From Phormidium tenue FACHB-1052 (GTDB taxonomy: Bacteria > Cyanobacteriota > Cyanobacteriia > Phormidesmidales > Phormidesmidaceae): 64,000 nucleotides of DNA. This document shows positions 44,880 through 54,131 of the stretch, piece by piece. The stretch lies in contig NZ_JACJQN010000003.1 in the NCBI RefSeq assembly GCF_014696675.1, forward strand, positions 124,001 to 188,000. Reading direction: 5' to 3'. Both the position numbers and the translations under genes were made by a program. The notes beneath the pieces were generated by a model, which worked only from the letters and a program-made list of their open reading frames with translations, made no database searches and was not told where the DNA came from. Within the stretch, counting starts at the first letter, position 1, and each line of letters opens with the position of its first letter.

Positions 44880-45977
44880 ATGCCCAATGGTTTTTTGCTC
44901 AGCCGCGCTCTACTTAAGTTTCAATCTGACAACGACGATCTACTAGCTGAGCTATCTGCTGTGACCCGCACCCCCGATGGGCATCTCTGGCTCGGTTCTG
45001 ATGAATTCACTACCCTAGAGCGGCTGACTCCCATGGGGAATGGGGTCTATGGCAACCACAAAACCTTTCACCTCCAAGACTTTATTCAGCTCTTTGATGA
45101 CGAGTCTGAAATCGACATTGAAGGCCTCGACTACTGTGACGGATATCTTTGGGTAGTGGGTTCCCACAGCTTTAAACGCACCCAGGCCAAGGGCAAAAAG
45201 CAGCACAAAGACATTCAGCGGCTCTCCGAAATTGAGCATGACCCCAACCGATCGCTGCTGGCTCGTCTACCCGTTCTTAACGGCGAAATTGTGCAAACCT
45301 ACGCCCGTAACAACGAAGGCGATACCTTGACCGCAGCCAGCCTAAAGCATGTGAGTGGCCACAATCTGCTGCTAGAGGCTCTCGCCGAAGACGAACATCT
45401 GGGGCTATTTCTCAAGATGCAGCTGCCCTCTAAAGACAACGGCTTTGATGTCGAGGGCCTCGCCGTTAGCGGCAGCAAAATCTTTTTGGGCCTGCGCGGC
45501 CCAGTGTTGCGCGGGTGGGCCATTATTCTTGAAATTGAAGTAGAGGACGGCGAACCCGGTGTGCTCACGCTCAAAGATTTGGGTGAGGGTTGTCTCTACC
45601 GCAAACACTTTCTTGACCTCAACGGGCAGGGCATTCGCGAACTGTGTCTGCATGAGGGCGATCTGCTGCTGCTAGCTGGCCCAACGATGGAGTTAGAGGG
45701 TGCCATGCAGATGTTCCGCCTTGAGGACGTGCTTGAGCACACCAACGATACGCTGTGGAGCCAAGACTCTGGTCGGCTCAAGGTTTTGTTTGACCTACCG
45801 TTTACCATCGGCTCTGACCATGCCGAAGGCTTGGCGCTGGTGCCTTGTCTAGGCTACGACGATGGGCTGATGATAGTCTACGACTCGCCCGACGATACGC
45901 GCCGCCCCGGCCCCAAGGCGATATTTGCTGATATCTTTCGCCTACCTGGCCAAGCTGGGGTCGGAGAAACCGATTAA
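44880..45977 (+). CDS. DUF3616 protein
   Basis: The protein has 365 residues of mainly beta-strand pattern, compatible with a propeller (LSAVTRTPDGHLWLGSDEFT; GLDYCDGYLWVVGSHS; FDVEGLAVSGSKIFLGLRGP; GSDHAEGLALVPCLGYDDGL). The recurring EGL(D/A)...LW.(V/G) segments match DUF3616, whose function is unknown. No signal peptide is seen, so it is likely cytoplasmic. It is monocistronic, convergent with the CHAD gene. Confidence 0.8.
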   Translation: MPNGFLLSRALLKFQSDNDDLLAELSAVTRTPDGHLWLGSDEFTTLERLTPMGNGVYGNHKTFHLQDFIQLFDDESEIDIEGLDYCDGYLWVVGSHSFKRTQAKGKKQHKDIQRLSEIEHDPNRSLLARLPVLNGEIVQTYARNNEGDTLTAASLKHVSGHNLLLEALAEDEHLGLFLKMQLPSKDNGFDVEGLAVSGSKIFLGLRGPVLRGWAIILEIEVEDGEPGVLTLKDLGEGCLYRKHFLDLNGQGIRELCLHEGDLLLLAGPTMELEGAMQMFRLEDVLEHTNDTLWSQDSGRLKVLFDLPFTIGSDHAEGLALVPCLGYDDGLMIVYDSPDDTRRPGPKAIFADIFRLPGQAGVGETD

Positions 45978-46030
45978 GGGTATTTCTACAGCATTCGTTC
46001 TTCTATGGAGCCAGCGCTGTATTTCTAAGA

Positions 46031-46948
46031 CTAACTCGAACACAAAAACTCATTCTGCCAATAGCTGTGAATACGCTTGATGAATGTTTTGGGCTTCTCG
46101 CTGTAGAGTTTGTTGCCTAAATTCTTGGCCTGCCGGTGCAGCTTGTCTTGGCGATGAACCAACAGGGGCACGAGCACCTGCGAGGGAGTATCGCTAAGCG
46201 CCACTTCTGAAGGACAATGCTGTAAAAAGTGTTTTAGAACGGCGATGTCATGACCGTCGCCCAGCAGTTCAGAGAGGTACTGCGCTTCTGAGCCCAAGGC
46301 CTCCATAACGGGGGGCCAAATCTGCTTTAGCAAACAGGAGTTGTACCATAGATCTTTGGCCCGCTTACGCCAGTCGTGAAACGCTTCGTCGCTGCCGTCT
46401 TTGTAGGCAGCATGGAATCGATCCTGGCCCTGACGATAGATGTGTTCTAAACTTTTTGAGATGGCTTTCCATCCTGTCTGATGGAGGGTAAGCTGGCTGA
46501 GCCGAGCCTGACTCGCTTCTAAATCAACCAGAATGGGTGCGATCGCGTTATCGCGCTCGAGCAGTGCCTTGAGTTCAGATTTATAGAGATTTGTCAGGCT
46601 GTCTTTCAGCTCAGAAATGCCCTTATTTTCAAGCGATACGCCGTAGACGTTGATTAAGTCAGCCAAGGTTTTTTGATAGACAGCACCATCGCGGGCTGGG
46701 GCAAGAGCTTGACCAATACGTCTTAGCTGATCGTTCTCTCGTCGGTAGGTTTTTTCGCCGATGGACTTTCGTACCAATCGCAGCAGCGATCGCCCCTTTT
46801 TTAGCCGCTTGCGAGTATTGTGGATCGCTTGCTCAGGGGCATCTTCCAGGCCTTCGCTCAGCTCTTGGATTGCTTTCTCGATCTGCTCGTTGAGAATGCG
46901 TTGAACATTGGCCTCTACGGTGCTGTCGGCGAAAAAACGATAGGGCAT
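46031..46948 (-). CDS. CHAD domain protein
   Basis: The 305 residues are mostly helical with the conserved histidines and basic residues of CHAD domains: QAIHNTRKRLKKGRSLLRLV near the N-terminus and DEAFHDWRKRAKDLWYN in the middle. CHAD domains bind inorganic polyphosphate. It starts 10 bp after a small acidic hypothetical gene and is probably cotranscribed with it. Confidence 0.92.
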   Translation of the reverse strand: MPYRFFADSTVEANVQRILNEQIEKAIQELSEGLEDAPEQAIHNTRKRLKKGRSLLRLVRKSIGEKTYRRENDQLRRIGQALAPARDGAVYQKTLADLINVYGVSLENKGISELKDSLTNLYKSELKALLERDNAIAPILVDLEASQARLSQLTLHQTGWKAISKSLEHIYRQGQDRFHAAYKDGSDEAFHDWRKRAKDLWYNSCLLKQIWPPVMEALGSEAQYLSELLGDGHDIAVLKHFLQHCPSEVALSDTPSQVLVPLLVHRQDKLHRQAKNLGNKLYSEKPKTFIKRIHSYWQNEFLCSS

Positions 46949-46957
46949 AGCTGCTAA

Positions 46958-47401
46958 TTAAGACTCAGGATCCTTAGAGTCTGGATCGAGTTCAAACCGC
47001 TGGTCATCCCGCCGATTCATTTCGTTGAGGACACCGACGGGGTGCTCGGGCTGAGTGCTAATGCCCACAGCGTCAGCAAGGGCGTCAACATCATTTTGCT
47101 CTGGGGTTGGTGTCGTGCCACCTACGGCCTCTTCCCCCACCGTTTCGGCTCGCCCGGCATCGGCATCGGGGTCACCCCCCGTCACGGGACTCGTCGTTGC
47201 CATAGTGTCGGTGGTCACTTCGGCCCCAAGGTGTGCACTGTCGTAGCTCTGTCCAACGCGAGCATCTTCAACCTCGGCCTGGCTGGGCGGCAGGTGGATG
47301 ACGGGCTCGTTGGACGGCGGTGGTGCTGCATCTATCTCATGGGGGAGAAGTTTTTCAGCGAGATTAGGTCGTTGTGAGTTCATCGAGTTATCGTTAGCCA
47401 T
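46958..47401 (-). CDS. Acidic, low-complexity hypothetical protein
   Basis: The 147 residues are rich in Asp, Glu, Pro, Thr and Gly and lack hydrophobic segments (PPPSNEPVIHLPPSQAEVED; TPTPEQNDVDALADAVG), so the protein is probably disordered. No family is recognised. It lies immediately upstream of the polyphosphate-binding CHAD gene in the same direction. Confidence 0.6.
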   Translation of the reverse strand: MANDNSMNSQRPNLAEKLLPHEIDAAPPPSNEPVIHLPPSQAEVEDARVGQSYDSAHLGAEVTTDTMATTSPVTGGDPDADAGRAETVGEEAVGGTTPTPEQNDVDALADAVGISTQPEHPVGVLNEMNRRDDQRFELDPDSKDPES

Positions 47402-47694
47402 AAATTCGAGGTCACATCATACCGCTGCGATCGCAAAGACCATGCTCGACATGAAAGCAAAAACGCTTATGGTCAAGTATTGTCGCTGCTGTTGCTGTTA
47501 ACCCTGAGGAATTAATCCAAGTTAGCAATCTTGCCTGCAAAAATTTATCATCCTATAGATGGATTTTAAGGGGCTTACTTATTCTCAACACTAGCAAAAA
47601 TCGCGGTTTCGCTATAAATATTCATTTAAGATGGGGAGATTAAGGTTACTACGTACGGCTTTCACATCTATCCAAGAAGTGGGGAAACGGGGAG

Positions 47695-48594
47695 TCACGA
47701 CTGCTCGGGCGATGGCTCTCGCTGAACGGCATATTGATTAGGCTTGATCTGAGAGCCAAAGCGACGGCTATAGACCTGGGTCAGTTCGGCTCCGTAAAAT
47801 AAAATTTGGGCTGAATAAAATACCCAAACCAGCAAAATGATTACCGACCCTGCCGCGCCGTAGGATGAGCCAAAACTGCTGTTGCCCAAGTAGAGACCAA
47901 TCAAATATTTGCCGATCGAAAATAAAATCGCGGTGGCAGCGGCCCCAAACCAAACATCGCGCCAGGCAATGATAGCGTCGGGCAAATATTTAAACATCAT
48001 GGCAAAGAGCAGAGTGGTCAGACCAAAAGCCAGCAGAAAATTGGACAGCTGAACCAGCGCATCTAGACCCGGCATTAGCCTGTTGAGATAGCCTGAGAAC
48101 CCAGAGATCGCCGAACTGGCAATCAGCGACACCAGCAGCAAAAAGCCAATAACGATTACCATCCCCAACGACAGCAGTCGCTTGCGAAGCTGAGTGATTA
48201 GACTAATCCCAGGGCGAGCCTCTAAATTCCAAATTGTGTTGAGCGACAGTTGTAGTTGAGAAAGCACTCCCGTAGCGCCCACTAACAGCAGCACAACGCT
48301 AATGGCTGAGGCCAGCCAGCCAGAGCTTTCTCCGGGACGGTTGGCGTTGTCGAGTACGGTGCGAACAAAGTCGGCGCTGGCTCCACCCATCAGAGATTCG
48401 ACCTGACCCATGAGTTGGTCGCGCACGGCACCGTTATCAAAAAATAGGCTGGCGATCGCGATCGCTAAAATCAGCAGAGGCGCTAGAGAAAACAGAGTGT
48501 AGTAGGCCAGCGCAGCGGCTAGCTGTGACGCTTTGTCTTGGTTCCACTCTTGAAAGGCTTGCTTGAGCAGTCGCCAAACCTGTTTTGGACTCAT
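47695..48594 (-). CDS. YihY/BrkB family membrane protein
   Basis: The protein has 299 residues with about six transmembrane helices. Family signatures: ASQLAAALAYYTLFSLAPLL at the N-terminus, IWNLEARPG, YLPDAIIAWRDVWFGAAATA, and GAAGSVIILLVWVFYSAQI. The family is conserved and its function uncertain (once misassigned as RNase BN). Confidence 0.92.
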   Translation of the reverse strand: MSPKQVWRLLKQAFQEWNQDKASQLAAALAYYTLFSLAPLLILAIAIASLFFDNGAVRDQLMGQVESLMGGASADFVRTVLDNANRPGESSGWLASAISVVLLLVGATGVLSQLQLSLNTIWNLEARPGISLITQLRKRLLSLGMVIVIGFLLLVSLIASSAISGFSGYLNRLMPGLDALVQLSNFLLAFGLTTLLFAMMFKYLPDAIIAWRDVWFGAAATAILFSIGKYLIGLYLGNSSFGSSYGAAGSVIILLVWVFYSAQILFYGAELTQVYSRRFGSQIKPNQYAVQREPSPEQS

Positions 48595-48881
48595 TTTTAT
48601 CGCTCTGTTTTTTAGTTTCGTTATGGTTACAAATACATCCGATCAGCAACTCACTTGCTGACGCTTTATTTTTCTGTTTAGACAGTAGAGATAGCTCCCT
48701 CTACTGTCTAAACTTTTACAGGAGGGAAACAATAGTATTATCCTTAGTTAATTCATAGATATCTAGGTAGCAGGTTAGTTCTGCTGATGCTTACCTAACC
48801 TGCGCAAGAGAAGATCAATGACTTTGTTAGTGAGTTGCAATTTGCAATAGCTCGACCTCAGTTTTGAGGAAGTAAAATCCT
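48595..48881. other. Spacer with a 15-bp perfect inverted repeat
   Basis: GTTTAGACAGTAGAG (48676-48690) is the exact reverse complement of CTCTACTGTCTAAAC (48699-48713), separated by 8 bp, with A/T-rich flanks. It lies downstream of the small lipoprotein gene and upstream of the YihY gene, and could end transcription. Confidence 0.6.
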
Positions 48882-49061
48882 CTAATCATCACCTCCGCCC
48901 TCTTCTCCACCCTCTTCCTCTTCCTCGCCTTCGCCAGTCTCAAGCCCATTCGTCTCTGTTTCTAGCTCCTCTTCAGTTTCTGTATTGCCTGCAGTGTCAC
49001 AGGCAACAGTTAGAGAAGAAAGGCCAAGCACCAACGGTAAAACCATCCAGTTCGCTTTCAT
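48882..49061 (-). CDS. 59-residue putative lipoprotein with Glu/Gly-rich tail
   Basis: ATG 49061 opens 59 codons: MKANWMVLPLVLGLSSLTVA, then Cys21 as a possible lipidation site (LTVAC). The tail is extremely acidic: TETEEELETETNGLETGEGE and then runs of Glu and Gly ending GGGDD. The mature peptide would have about 20 acidic residues and no basic ones. A consistent signal peptide argues that it is real. No family is recognised; metal binding or surface charge are guesses. Confidence 0.6.
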   Translation of the reverse strand: MKANWMVLPLVLGLSSLTVACDTAGNTETEEELETETNGLETGEGEEEEEGGEEGGGDD

Positions 49062-49437
49062 GGTGTTTGCTCTATATTATAACTAGAGTTAAATTATAGC
49101 TTGGAGCCAAAGATCATCGTCTGCCGCAAGGTATAAATTTTTTAGCCTAAATGTATAGATTTTCGCCGAGATAGTGAATAGAGATAATGCGGCGTAAAAT
49201 CTAGTTCAAAATGTTTTGGTCTAAGTTTAAATAAATTCTCAGTCAAATCTCAAAGAATTGACAGATTCTATCGTCACTGTTTTTTCTAACTCAGGTGTGC
49301 CACAAATCTTTGAGGTTTTTAACGGCGATCGCGCTGCTATTTTGTATGGCTAAAACTAGTGAGCTGCTGTGTCTGCGATCGCAAAACTTCCTTAATGCAT
49401 CGTCAATTAAGCAAATTTGAGTTGGCCAGCCACAGGT
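49062..49437. other. 376-bp AT-rich spacer, no gene seen
   Basis: No start-to-stop frame with protein-like character was found. Two HIP1-like GCGATCGC-type sites occur near 49324 and 49375. Confidence 0.5.
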
Positions 49438-49908
49438 TTACTGGCCCGGATTCAGCTTTGTCATCTGCCAGGTGATCAGTGTTCCTACCGGGCTCCACAG
49501 CAGGAAGGGGAGCAACAAGAAGAAGGCTTTGGCGTCTACCTGCGTGACTAGCAAAGCCAGCAGTAACCCAAACACAAACCCCGCTGCCCCGATCGCCGTG
49601 CCCGCTCGCAAATTCTGCAACTTGCACATGACTGGGGTGTAGCTCACGATTAGCAGCTCTAGCACGATGTACCCCGCCATGAACCACCAGCTCTGGGTTT
49701 GCTTCCAGACAATGTAGGCCGACCAGCCACCGCAGATAAACACTACCGTCCATACGATAGGAATGGCAAACTCAAAGGTCAGCCAATCGGGGCGACGCTG
49801 GCGCTTAAACCATTTGATATCGCGAGAACCGAGCAGACTGGAGGCAGAGGCGATCGCCGCCCCCACCACCGCGATGACTAACCAAGTTGGAAACATCATC
49901 CACCTCAT
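49438..49908 (-). CDS. tspO: TspO/MBR family tryptophan-rich sensory protein
   Basis: The protein has 156 residues with five predicted transmembrane helices and many tryptophans. RPDWLTFEFAIPIVWTVVFI matches the family's (K)P.W.P...F...W...Y motif. The family binds porphyrins and cholesterol-like ligands and in cyanobacteria is linked to tetrapyrrole and stress responses. Length matches TspO (about 155-170). Confidence 0.85.
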   Translation of the reverse strand: MRWMMFPTWLVIAVVGAAIASASSLLGSRDIKWFKRQRRPDWLTFEFAIPIVWTVVFICGGWSAYIVWKQTQSWWFMAGYIVLELLIVSYTPVMCKLQNLRAGTAIGAAGFVFGLLLALLVTQVDAKAFFLLLPFLLWSPVGTLITWQMTKLNPGQ

Positions 49909-50247
49909 AGGGTTTGATTAAACTAAACCAGACCAGAGCCGCTACGACATCTTACCCATGGCACAACTTAAAAAAATGGCGCAATAGGGGTGTCAGCCTG
50001 CCATCAGCCTTTCAATGGTGTGGAGGTCTGGTGGCGTGTGATGGCTGAGGGGAAGAGTTGGCGATCGGGGAGTCATGGGTGAGAGCATTGAGGGCGTGGT
50101 GGGCAGTATCCACCCTACTTTTGAGCCTAACTAGCGCTATAGAGGTTGAAATAGTTTTAACGAATGAAACAATTAGGCGTTAATCATCTACTGTCTGCTG
50201 ATAATTTCTAAAGCCACGTTCCCTTTCATTGACCTATCTGGTGTCGG
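49909..50247. other. 340-bp divergent spacer with short palindromic repeat
   Basis: It separates tspO and the SLH-WG gene. It contains GGTGGGCAGTATCCACCCTAC (50098-50118), a near-palindrome closely related to 51891-51913 on the other side of the SLH-WG gene. Confidence 0.5.
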
Positions 50248-51876
50248 ATGACCGCTCTCAAATTGCTTCGCTCCATTGCTCTTTCAGCAACCGCAACTGT
50301 CACCTGGGCTTTAGCCGCTTCTAGCGGCCTTGCTTTTTCAGATACCCAATCTCACTGGGCCGCCACCTGTATTGACCAATTAGCGGCGCAACGTCGGGTG
50401 AGTGGATATCCCGAGGGTACCTTTCGCCCCCAGGCCACCCTGACTCGCACTGAATTCGCTGTGCTCATGCTCAATTCGTTTGGTGAGGTTGAGCCGACTC
50501 GCAGTGCGCCAACGTTTCGAGATGTGCCCGCTAGCTTCTGGGGCTATCGAGCGATTCGAGACGCCTACGCGCGCGAATTTTTCTCAGGCTATCCCGATGG
50601 CACCTTTCGACCGACAGAAGCCATTCCCCGCGTGCAGGCGATCGCAATTTTGGCGAATGCCACCCACATGAGCAGCCCAGAAGCAGCGGAAACCGTCTTG
50701 CAGCGATATTTTGACGATGCCCAGCAGGTGCCAGCCTACGCTAGAACTGCGATCGCCGCCGGAACGGCGGGGCGTTTGGTGGTGAACCATCCAAACGTGC
50801 GGCAATTGCAGCCCAATCGAGCTATCACTCGGGGCGAGGTAGCGGCCTTGATCTGCCAGTCCCTCAACCTCGCTCGAACGGTGCCTGTGCAATATGTGGC
50901 AGGCGATCGCACAGTATTTACGATTCCGCCTGAGCTGGGAGGGTTTGAGCGCTTTTCAGAGGGGCTGGTGCCCTTCTTGGTCAATGGAAAAGTTGGCTAT
51001 ATGAACGAACAGGGGGCAACGGTAATTGCGCCGCAGTTTGACGAGGGGGGAGCATTTTCAGACGGGTTAGCGGCGGTGCGGGTCGGGGCTGAATGGGGCT
51101 TTATCGATCGCACCGGAGCCTACGTCATTCCCTTGCAATTTGCGACTCGCCCTGATGACTTCTCTGATGGCCTGTCCGCCATTCGCACTGTGGATGGACT
51201 GACCAGATTCATGACTAAAACGGGGGCGATCGCAATTCAGCCGCAGCCCTATTACGCGACCTCTTTTACGGAAGGGCTCGCCGCGATCTCGGTCAATGGT
51301 CAATCTGGCTTTATCGACAAAACGGGTGCGATCGCGATTCAGCCTCGGTTTGAGCAAGTCAGAGCGTTTTCCGACGGGTTGGCGGCTGTGAAAGTGCGTC
51401 ATTCTCCCACGGCTAATGCGTTGTGGGGCTATATCGATCGCACCGGAGCCTTCGTCATCGAGCCTCAGTACACCGATGCCGAGCCGTTTTCTGAAGGATT
51501 GGCTGCCGTTCTCGGTCTCAATGGTGACGGACGCACCTGGGGCTATATCAACCGCGCTGGTGAAACGGCAATTCAACCGCAATTCTTTGCCCATGCAGAG
51601 TATCAAGGCCCGGTGACGACTCCCTTTTCGGGGGGCATTGCGATGGTGCGTCGGGGTGAACAGGCCGGGTTTATTGACCGCACGGGGCGCTATGCGATCG
51701 CAACTCAGTTTGTCGATGCCGATCGGGTCTCAAATGGCATGGCACGGGTCAATGTGGGCGGCACCTGGACGCGGGTGCAAACGGGCTGTACCCAAAGCGA
51801 CGGCTGCTTTTATTCCAGCCAGCTCCGGGGTGGCAAGTGGGGCTACATTCAAATGCCGCGCACCGCCAATCCATAA
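50248..51876 (+). CDS. SLH-domain and WG-repeat surface protein
   Basis: The protein has 542 residues. A signal peptide (to about residue 29, ending GLAFS) precedes three SLH domains at about 30-80, 85-145 and 150-212 (WAATCIDQLAAQRRVSGYPEG; FWGYRAIRDAYAREFFSGYP). About seven WG repeats of some 45 residues follow (FSDGLAAVRVGAEWGFIDRTG; FTEGLAAISVNGQSGFIDKTG). SLH binds the peptidoglycan-linked polymer. In cyanobacteria SLH is usually fused to OprB porins, so SLH plus WG is a less familiar pairing. WG repeats mediate unknown contacts. Confidence 0.9.
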   Translation: MTALKLLRSIALSATATVTWALAASSGLAFSDTQSHWAATCIDQLAAQRRVSGYPEGTFRPQATLTRTEFAVLMLNSFGEVEPTRSAPTFRDVPASFWGYRAIRDAYAREFFSGYPDGTFRPTEAIPRVQAIAILANATHMSSPEAAETVLQRYFDDAQQVPAYARTAIAAGTAGRLVVNHPNVRQLQPNRAITRGEVAALICQSLNLARTVPVQYVAGDRTVFTIPPELGGFERFSEGLVPFLVNGKVGYMNEQGATVIAPQFDEGGAFSDGLAAVRVGAEWGFIDRTGAYVIPLQFATRPDDFSDGLSAIRTVDGLTRFMTKTGAIAIQPQPYYATSFTEGLAAISVNGQSGFIDKTGAIAIQPRFEQVRAFSDGLAAVKVRHSPTANALWGYIDRTGAFVIEPQYTDAEPFSEGLAAVLGLNGDGRTWGYINRAGETAIQPQFFAHAEYQGPVTTPFSGGIAMVRRGEQAGFIDRTGRYAIATQFVDADRVSNGMARVNVGGTWTRVQTGCTQSDGCFYSSQLRGGKWGYIQMPRTANP

Positions 51877-51890
51877 GCAAAGCACCTGTG

Positions 51891-51913
51891 GGGTAGGCAC
51901 TGGCCCGCCCTAC
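51891..51913. repeat. Short palindromic repeat after SLH-WG gene
   Basis: GGGTAGGCACTGGCCCGCCC followed by TAC resembles 50098-50118 (same CCCTACTTTT edge). The two copies flank the SLH-WG gene and look like members of a dispersed intergenic repeat. Confidence 0.45.
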
Positions 51914-52002
51914 TTTTACAAATGCACCAGCTAACTTTCAGTACTGCCTTAACTTTCAGTAGGTTAAATGCTGCTAGAAGAAACTGCGAACAACAACTGA
52001 AA

Positions 52003-52800
52003 TTAGGCTGCTTCCAATTTGATGGAATCGCCTTTTTTTAACACTCCTTCGACTAACACTGCACAATAAAGCCCAGCGAAGTTGTCGTTTGCTTGGGCAA
52101 CTTTCTGTGAAACTTCTGGATTATGCTCCCCTGTGTCTGGATCGAGCGAAATCATCTTGCAACGCGGGTCGCGCTCCAGCACCATGACCGTCGCGGTCGA
52201 ACCGATCCGTAGGCGGCGACCGACAAAATTATCTTCAGCAAATCCGCTTTCGTCGGATACAAAGTCGAAGTAGACGTTTGCTCGAAAACGCCGCTTGTCA
52301 ATTGGGATTGAGCATTCAGATTCAATTTGTCGAATCGTGGATAGGCTGATCAACGAAATCGGGCGACAATCGGTTAAAGCCCGGTCTGAACGCACGAGTT
52401 TTAGCTGGGTCTTTTCGTCGAGTCCTTCACTTAGCAGTTGGATCAGTTCTGGGTCATCGACAGAAATAGTTTTGCCTGCCGGAGTGACAACATCTAAAAG
52501 CATGTCTTCTGGGTCGCTGTTAGCCGGTGTCACCCCAGGGGCTATGCTTGCTGCTTCAGTTAGATTTGGCGGTTTTGAGGCTCGTTCTGGGTAGCGATAT
52601 TGCGGACTACACTGCAACATTTTTTGTTGCACGTTCGCGTTCAAATAGGGAAAGCCTTTGCGGGCAGTGGAGCTTTTGAAGGCATAGCAGCGATCGCCGT
52701 AGATGCCAGAAAACCCCATGAAAATCTCGGGCATTTCCACACCGCGCATGCTTTTGACTGGGTAGCACCACAGGCTCTCGACGGTTCCGATAGTTGTCAT
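52003..52800 (-). CDS. MOSC domain protein
   Basis: The protein has 265 residues. The MOSC N-terminal beta-barrel begins VESLWCYPVKSMRGVEM. The MOSC core includes RFRANVYFD and the C-terminal DPRCKMISLDPDTGEHNPEV, with the conserved cysteine of the family (CKM). MOSC proteins act in molybdenum-cofactor-linked sulfur transfer or as N-hydroxylated-compound reductases. Confidence 0.9.
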   Translation of the reverse strand: MTTIGTVESLWCYPVKSMRGVEMPEIFMGFSGIYGDRCYAFKSSTARKGFPYLNANVQQKMLQCSPQYRYPERASKPPNLTEAASIAPGVTPANSDPEDMLLDVVTPAGKTISVDDPELIQLLSEGLDEKTQLKLVRSDRALTDCRPISLISLSTIRQIESECSIPIDKRRFRANVYFDFVSDESGFAEDNFVGRRLRIGSTATVMVLERDPRCKMISLDPDTGEHNPEVSQKVAQANDNFAGLYCAVLVEGVLKKGDSIKLEAA

Positions 52801-52946
52801 ATCAAAACTGAAAATCTCGTTTTAGCTGGCTACTGCTAATTGATTGAGATTATAGGCTCGAATGAGACTGATGCGCCAAGCCATTAGCCAACTTTTTCTG
52901 GGGAAGAAGCTGTATGTATTGATATTGGTGTAGATGGGCTTTCTCC

Positions 52947-54083
52947 TTAGCGGTAGATAAAGTCGCAATGATCGCCTCCAAAACAGACGCGGGCAAACCC
53001 ATCAGAAAAGGAATAGGCATCATCATACACAGGGCGAATTGCCCAACGACCTTGGCGATCGATGAATCCCCAGTGACCTGAAAACCCCTGCTCATCTGCA
53101 TCGACCCATACCGCCGCCAGCCCTAACCGAAACTCCATGGCACCATCAAATCGCGGTTTGATGACCCATTTCCCAGTTTTATCGATGTAGCCAGATTTTT
53201 CGGAGTCTACAACCGCAATGCCGTCAGAAAAGGCCATCGTCCGGGCGGGGCGAGGAGCAATACGCCAGGCTCCTGTGGTGTCGATATAGCCTCCGCCTTC
53301 GTCAGTCGCCACAGCGGCCAACCCTTCGGAAAATGCGTATGCTGAGCGGTATTTAGGCGGAATCACCCATTCTCCAGTCAGATCGAGAAAGCCCCACTGT
53401 TCACCGTCCTGGGCTGCTGCTAAGCCTTCGTGAAATGGGTGTAGATCTGTAAATTTGGGGGAGACGATCCATTGTCCGGTGCGATCGATGATGCCCCAGC
53501 GATCGCCTACTAGCACTGACGCACGATCATCCACAAAACCATCTGCTGCGTCGAACTGAGGGGGAATTACCCACCGTCCATCTCGGTTGATGTAGCCCCA
53601 GCGGTCGTTTTGGTACACCGAGGCCATGCCCTGCTGAAACTGGTAGTCAGCGATAAACTTCATGGTTTGTGGCCGTGGCAACGGCTTTCGCTGAAACTGA
53701 TGTTTAATCACCATCTCACCGGACGGATTGATGAACCCATACAGCCCATTTTTCATGACCGCCGCCAGCCCTTCTGAAAAGTCTTGAGCCAGCTCAAACT
53801 CAGCAGGGATAACTAGTTTCCCTTGGCGATTGATGTAGCCATAGCTCTGGAACACCGGCTCGACTTGGGCCAACCCTTCGTGAAAGCTATGGGCGGAAAC
53901 AAACCAGCGATTGACTAATAGTTGCCCGGTCTGTGGCGTGATGTCTTTGGAGCGGATGGGATAGCGATCGCATCCCCCAATCCCCAACATGACGCACCCC
54001 AACAGAACTATGCACCCCAGGCTCAACCTCAACCGTCGAAGCCACCGCCGTCTCCGTTTTACACCCATGCCAGCACTATCCAC
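52947..54083 (-). CDS. WG-repeat lipoprotein
   Basis: The protein has 378 residues. A basic N-region and hydrophobic stretch end in the lipobox-like IGGC (Cys38). Seven WG repeats then fill the protein (FHEGLAQVEPVFQSYGYINRQG; FSEGLAAVATDEGGGYIDTTG). It is a paralogue in fold of the SLH-WG gene 1 kb away but is attached by a lipid anchor, so two WG proteins with different anchors are close together. Function is unknown. Confidence 0.87.
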   Translation of the reverse strand: MDSAGMGVKRRRRWLRRLRLSLGCIVLLGCVMLGIGGCDRYPIRSKDITPQTGQLLVNRWFVSAHSFHEGLAQVEPVFQSYGYINRQGKLVIPAEFELAQDFSEGLAAVMKNGLYGFINPSGEMVIKHQFQRKPLPRPQTMKFIADYQFQQGMASVYQNDRWGYINRDGRWVIPPQFDAADGFVDDRASVLVGDRWGIIDRTGQWIVSPKFTDLHPFHEGLAAAQDGEQWGFLDLTGEWVIPPKYRSAYAFSEGLAAVATDEGGGYIDTTGAWRIAPRPARTMAFSDGIAVVDSEKSGYIDKTGKWVIKPRFDGAMEFRLGLAAVWVDADEQGFSGHWGFIDRQGRWAIRPVYDDAYSFSDGFARVCFGGDHCDFIYR

Positions 54084-54131
54084 TCCAGAAATCTAAAGTT
54101 CAAAAGGTTTCAGATATTCTATTGCTGCTGC

